NCBI GenBank assembly: GCA_035550595.1
Contig: DASZOV010000044.1
Span: forward strand, 1 to 22,813
DNA length: 22,813 bases
Reading direction: 5' to 3'
Origin: CALFMR01 sp035550595
Lineage (GTDB): Bacteria > Acidobacteriota > Vicinamibacteria > Vicinamibacterales > SCN-69-37
Part shown: one piece after another, positions 17,873-22,813 of the stretch
How positions within the stretch are numbered: the first letter of the stretch is position 1
Layout: every line of letters starts with the position of its first letter
Position numbers and translations under genes: made by a program
Notes under the pieces: model-generated
Database searches by the model: none
Seen by the model: only the letters and a program-made list of their open reading frames with translations
Told to the model about the DNA's origin: nothing

Positions 17873-19057
17873 GTGACGCCGGTGACGGGGACGACGACGA
17901 GGCGCTGGCGGCCGATCGGCATCGCCGCGCTGATCGCGGTCGTCATCGGCCTGGGTGGCGGCAGCGTTGCGCCCGCGCAGGCGCCCGTTGCCACGCACGC
18001 CTCTACGCTGCCCGCGCGGCTGAGCGACGCCGCGTTCTGGAAGCTGTCCGCCTCGCTCTCCGAGCCGGGCGGCACGTTCCGCTCGGACAACCTCGTCTCG
18101 AACGAGCACACGTTTCAATACGTCCTGCCCGCGCTCGTTCGGCAGACGCGGCCCGGCGGCGTGTACCTGGGCGTGGCGCCCGACCAGAATTTCACCTACA
18201 TCGCGGCCATCCGGCCCGCGATGGCGTTCATCGTCGACATTCGCCGCGGCAATCTGCTCGAGCTCCTGATGTACAAGGCGCTCTTCGAGCTGTCAGCCGA
18301 TCGCGCGGAGTTCATCTCGCGGCTGTTTTCGAAGGCGCGGCCGCCTGGGCTCTCGCCCTCGTCGACGGTCGTCGACCTGTTCACGGCGTTCGACCGGGTC
18401 CCGACGAGCGAGGCGCTGTACCGCGAGAACGTACGCGCCATCCATCGCCAGCTCACCGCCGTCCACGGCTTCACGCTGTCGGAAGAGGACTGGGATCAGC
18501 TCGAGTCGATCTATTTCGCGTTCTTCTGGGACGGTCCGAGCCTTCGCTATTCCATGGGATCGGGGTTCGGGCGATGGGGTGGCCGCGGCTTCAACGGGTT
18601 CCCGAGCTACGAGGACCTGGCGATGCAGACCGACTGGGAGGGCACCTTCCGGAGCTACCTGGCGAACGACGAGTACTACCAGGCCATCCGATCGCTCGAG
18701 CAGCGGAACCTCATCGTCCCGGTCGTCGGGAACTTCGCCGGCCCGAAAGCGCTGCGAGCGGTTGGGCGCTACGTCCGCGAGCACGGGGCGACCGTGTCGG
18801 CCTTCTACGTATCGAACGTCGAACAGTACTTGTTCCAGGACGGCCTGTTTCCGGCCTTTGCCGAGAACATCGCGACCTTACCCGTCGACGACCACAGCAC
18901 GTTCATCCGATCCGTGTCGAGCCGGTTCGGCTACCTGGGCTTGTACCTCGGACCCGATGGCCGGGCCAGCGCCCTCGACCCGATTGCCGCCTTCGTCCGC
19001 GACTTCCACGCCGGCCGCATCCGGACCTACTACGACGTGAATTCGCGATCGAAGTAG
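17873..19057 (+). CDS. Exported Rossmann-like protein, paralogue 3 of 3
   Basis: This encodes 394 residues from a GTG. The GTG lies one base after the paralogue 2 stop, with GGGAG 7 nt upstream (17861-17865), so translation is probably coupled. The N-terminus is signal-like: TTTRRWRPIGIAALIAVVIG, ending near APAQA. It has the family blocks SEPGGTFRSDNLVSNE, GGVYLGVAPDQNFTYIAAIR (Ala in place of the second loop Gly), FIVDIRRGNLLELLMYKAL, SADRAEFISRLF, VPVVGNFAGPKALRAVGRY (Asn for Asp in GDF), AFYVSNVEQYLF and DHSTFIRS. The tail FVRDFHAGRIRTYYDV matches paralogue 2. A Gly/Phe-rich insert (GSGFGRWGGRGFNGF) lies mid-chain, comparable to a shorter one in paralogue 1. Family unnamed; the changes in the glycine loop suggest functional divergence. 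Confidence 0.85.
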   Translation: MTPVTGTTTRRWRPIGIAALIAVVIGLGGGSVAPAQAPVATHASTLPARLSDAAFWKLSASLSEPGGTFRSDNLVSNEHTFQYVLPALVRQTRPGGVYLGVAPDQNFTYIAAIRPAMAFIVDIRRGNLLELLMYKALFELSADRAEFISRLFSKARPPGLSPSSTVVDLFTAFDRVPTSEALYRENVRAIHRQLTAVHGFTLSEEDWDQLESIYFAFFWDGPSLRYSMGSGFGRWGGRGFNGFPSYEDLAMQTDWEGTFRSYLANDEYYQAIRSLEQRNLIVPVVGNFAGPKALRAVGRYVREHGATVSAFYVSNVEQYLFQDGLFPAFAENIATLPVDDHSTFIRSVSSRFGYLGLYLGPDGRASALDPIAAFVRDFHAGRIRTYYDVNSRSK

Positions 19058-19067
19058 CGAGCGCCGG

Positions 19068-19228
19068 AGGCCTCACGCGAAGACGCGAAGATCGCGAAGG
19101 AAATGGGGGCAGAATCAAAAAAACGATGACACCGCGAGCCCCCGAGCGTAGCGAGGGCGGCGAAGCGCGTAGCGCTGGGGGTGGGGCCCCAGCGCCATTG
19201 CAAAGAAGATGACAGCAACTGCGGCTAA
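19068..19228. repeat. Long intergenic direct repeat, copy A
   Basis: This 161-bp unit starts AGGCCTCACGCGAAGACGCG and ends GCGGCTAA. It contains the CGCGAAG triple (19076-19100), a CCCCCGAGCG...GCGAGGG stretch, and a perfect 9-bp hairpin GCGCTGGGG (19172-19180) / CCCCAGCGC (19187-19195) with a 6-nt loop. Copy B follows head to tail. No gene is present. The hairpin could terminate or stabilise the paralogue operon transcript, but there is no U-tract. Confidence 0.85.
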
Positions 19229-19382
19229 AGGCCTCACGCGAAGACGCGAAGATCGCGAAGGGGACAGAACCCAAAAAGATGACACCGCGAGCCCCCGAGC
19301 GCAGCGAGGGTGGCGAAGCGCGTAGCGTTGGGGGTGGGGCCCCAACGCATTGCAAAAGAAGATGGCAGCTACTGCGGCTAAA
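19229..19382. repeat. Long intergenic direct repeat, copy B
   Basis: This 154-bp unit is directly adjacent to copy A and in the same orientation, with scattered substitutions and small indels. Its hairpin arms are GCGTTGGGG (19325-19333) and CCCCAACGC (19340-19348): both sides changed relative to copy A so that pairing is kept. A partial third unit (about 19386-19417, sharing ATTGCAAAGACGATGACAG with the copy A tail) follows. Confidence 0.85.
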
Positions 19383-19424
19383 GCCACTGCGGCGGCCCAT
19401 TGCAAAGACGATGACAGTGCCGAA

Positions 19425-19454
19425 TTGACCCGAGCGCGGCAGCCGTGCTACTCT
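19425..19454 (+). promoter_or_regulatory. Promoter of the rpsL-rpsG-fusA operon
   Basis: TTGACC (19425-19430) and TACTCT (19449-19454) are separated by 18 nt, the same spacing and -10 style as the promoter at 9823. It lies just after the repeat array and would start a leader of about 287 nt before rpsL. No other promoter-like pair is obvious closer to rpsL. Confidence 0.6.
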
Positions 19455-19747
19455 CGCAAGGTTATTTCGAGCCTAGGACACCCTATCTAGGTTCGCGTCC
19501 AGGTGAAGCGCCTGCTTCCTGGTGTATCCGTGCCGTCGGTGCCGCTGCCTGTGGGCGCGGCCGAGTCGACGGCCATGCTGACCGAACAGCAATAGGGGAA
19601 CAGTTCCCGGCGCCGAGCGTCGCTCTTAGGCCGGGGACGCCGATCTCGCGCCTGTCGCGGCGTGGAGGTCGTGTTCGGATGCCGAGCCGACGAGGATGCC
19701 ATTGTCTTCTCGTCCGTCCGGCTTCGTGCGACGGGTGACCGAGACCT
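19455..19747 (+). other. Long leader region of the rpsL operon with two odd palindromes
   Basis: No gene is convincing in this 293-nt stretch. It contains GGGAACAGTTCCC (19596-19608), a 13-nt palindrome with one central base, and GAGCGTCGCTC (19615-19625), an 11-nt one, six bases apart. CCTAG/CTAGG arms (19472-19476, 19487-19491) are also present. It could be a structured leader for ribosomal-protein autoregulation or hold an operator; neither is shown by the sequence alone. Confidence 0.4.
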
Positions 19748-20125
19748 ATGCCGACGATCAGCCAGTTGGTGCGCAAAGGCCGCGAGAAGGTGTTGACGAA
19801 GACGAAGAGTCCGGCGCTGCAGCAAAGCCCGCAGCGGCGCGGCGTCTGCGTCCGCGTGTTCACGCAGACCCCGAAGAAGCCGAACTCGGCGCTTCGCAAG
19901 GTCGCGCGCGTCAAGCTGACCAACGGCATCGAGGTGACGACCTACATCCCCGGCGTCGGCCACAACCTGCAGGAGCACTCGCTCGTGCTCATTCGCGGGG
20001 GCCGTGTGAAGGACCTGCCGGGCGTGCGGTATCACGTCGTGCGCGGCACGCTCGACGCGGTCGGCGTCGCCGGCCGCATGCAGAGCCGATCGAAGTACGG
20101 CGCCAAGCGCCCGAAGAAAGCGTAG
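19748..20125 (+). CDS. rpsL: 30S ribosomal protein S12
   Basis: S12 is a core protein of the small-subunit decoding centre. The 125-residue chain matches the family throughout: MPTISQLVRKGREKV, QRRGVCVRVFTQTPKKPNSA, LTNGIEVTTYIPGVGHNLQE, IRGGRVKDLPGVRYHVVRG and a basic end RSKYGAKRPKKA. Lys43 and Lys88, where streptomycin-resistance changes arise in other bacteria, are both wild-type Lys, and Asp89, the known methylthiolation position, is present. rpsG follows 9 nt after the stop, and fusA comes next, so this is the standard str order. No strong Shine-Dalgarno is seen before the ATG. Confidence 0.99.
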   Translation: MPTISQLVRKGREKVLTKTKSPALQQSPQRRGVCVRVFTQTPKKPNSALRKVARVKLTNGIEVTTYIPGVGHNLQEHSLVLIRGGRVKDLPGVRYHVVRGTLDAVGVAGRMQSRSKYGAKRPKKA

Positions 20126-20134
20126 CGATCTCCC

Positions 20135-20608
20135 ATGCCCCGACGACGAGAAATCCCGAAGCGTGAGATCCCGGCGGACCCGATTTACAACAGTCCGCTC
20201 GTGACGAAGTTCGTGAGCACCATCATGCGTGGCGGCAAGCGGTCGACGGCCGAGCGCATCATGTACAAGGCGCTCGACATCGTGAAGGAGAAGTCGGCCG
20301 ACGATCCGTTGAAGGTCTTCAAGAAGGCCATCGACAACGCGAAGCCGAGTCTCGAGGTGAAGTCCCGCCGCGTGGGTGGTTCGAACTATCAGGTGCCGGT
20401 CGAGGTCAACCCGAACCGCCGCCTGTCGCTCGCCATCCGCTGGGTGGCCGGCTACGCGCGCGCGCGCGGCGACGGTAAGACGATGCAGGAGAAGCTGGCC
20501 AACGAGTTCCTCGACGCGGCCAATCTGCGCGGCGGCGCCGTGAAGAAGCGCGAGGACACGCACCGGATGGCCGAGGCCAACAAGGCCTTCGCCCACTATC
20601 GCTGGTAG
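20135..20608 (+). CDS. rpsG: 30S ribosomal protein S7
   Basis: S7 nucleates assembly of the 16S rRNA 3' domain and sits near the E and P sites. The 157-residue chain is typical: MPRRREIPKREIPADPIYNS, VTKFVSTIMRGGKRSTAERI, KAIDNAKPSLEVKSRRVGGS, YQVPVEVNPNRRLSLAIRW and the terminal KREDTHRMAEANKAFAHYRW. It lies 9 nt after rpsL and 66 nt before fusA. In Escherichia coli S7 represses this operon by binding its mRNA; whether that applies here cannot be seen. Confidence 0.99.
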   Translation: MPRRREIPKREIPADPIYNSPLVTKFVSTIMRGGKRSTAERIMYKALDIVKEKSADDPLKVFKKAIDNAKPSLEVKSRRVGGSNYQVPVEVNPNRRLSLAIRWVAGYARARGDGKTMQEKLANEFLDAANLRGGAVKKREDTHRMAEANKAFAHYRW

Positions 20609-20674
20609 CGCCGCCCATCGTTCCGGCCGCGCCCGTTCATTGAGATTGTTTCCGACGAGGATCCGAGAAGACCG

Positions 20675-22779
<2,105 letters not shown>

Positions 22780-22780
<1 letters not shown>

Positions 22781-22813
22781 TGGCGACCCCGTTCAGCGAG
22801 AAGATTCGTATTC
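22780..22813 (+). CDS. rpsJ: 30S ribosomal protein S10 (N-terminal fragment, runs off the window)
   Basis: An ATG at 22780 shares its A with the fusA stop. The 11 codons visible read MATPFSEKIRI. EKIRI(R) is the usual start of S10, which is followed by LKAYDH in that family. tuf would read MAKEKFERTKPHVN instead and is ruled out. S10 leads the S10-spc ribosomal cluster and commonly follows fusA or tuf. The identification rests on few residues, so it is likely but not certain. Confidence 0.7.

Noticed and set aside
15556..18111. An 851-codon open frame on the minus strand, opposite the three paralogues
   Set aside because: It is a GC-rich shadow: codon positions of the plus-strand genes keep this frame open. 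Its protein is Arg/Glu/Val/Asp-rich with no recognisable domain, whereas the plus-strand products show conserved blocks and signal peptides.
19068..19382. The direct repeats as a CRISPR array
   Set aside because: There are only two units of over 150 bp plus a fragment, with no unique spacers of regular length and no cas genes nearby.
18903..19405. Minus-strand open frames reading repeated ALRASPPSLRSGARGV segments
   Set aside because: They are translations of the two intergenic direct repeats. The repetition comes from the DNA repeat, not from a repetitive protein.
19485..19505. GGTTCGCGTCC, which resembles the T-arm of a tRNA
   Set aside because: No matching acceptor stem, D-loop or anticodon arm could be placed around it.
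19445..19738. A 97-codon plus-strand frame in the rpsL leader as a leader peptide
   Set aside because: It begins within the predicted -10 element of the promoter, has no ribosome binding site, and its composition is not protein-like.

Overview
This is a high-GC bacterial window. It probably comes from Acidobacteriota, perhaps the Vicinamibacteria. That placement is an inference from three things: an orphan ADOP-type FtsX permease, a surface protein with short Cys...Trp repeats of a kind I associate with this phylum, and short intergenic repeat families in a GC-rich background. No marker gene was compared against a database.

Layout. The window opens in the 3' half of rpoC (2-2164), closed by a strong intrinsic terminator (2201-2241). 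It ends with the str ribosomal cluster: rpsL, rpsG, fusA and the first codons of a gene that looks like rpsJ. These housekeeping blocks are adjacent in many bacteria. Here about 17.6 kb of accessory genes lie between them, and no tuf lies between fusA and the next gene.

Left accessory part (2.4-7.6 kb): an orphan ABC permease with a small secreted partner, then, on the minus strand, a small membrane protein, a Uma2-type nuclease and a RES/Xre toxin-antitoxin pair with a recognisable promoter. Middle part (7.7-11.9 kb): a SnoaL-like protein, a LeuA-type 2-isopropylmalate synthase, a secreted protein of unknown function behind a good sigma70-type promoter, and a Gfo/Idh/MocA dehydrogenase resembling inositol 2-dehydrogenase.

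Right accessory part (12.0-19.1 kb): a membrane-anchored, Ser/Thr-rich protein with four Cys...Trp repeats; an 830-residue membrane protein fused to a spermidine-synthase-like domain; and three tandem exported paralogues of an unnamed family. The paralogues keep a glycine-rich loop (YLGVGPDQN), an acidic strand end (DIRRGN) and other polar blocks that resemble a class I methyltransferase-like Rossmann fold. This same-strand block is the best candidate for an undescribed system. Its function cannot be read from the sequence.

The 690-nt gap before rpsL holds two long direct repeats whose hairpin arms differ by a compensating base-pair change, a sigma70-like promoter and a leader of nearly 300 nt with two odd-centred palindromes.
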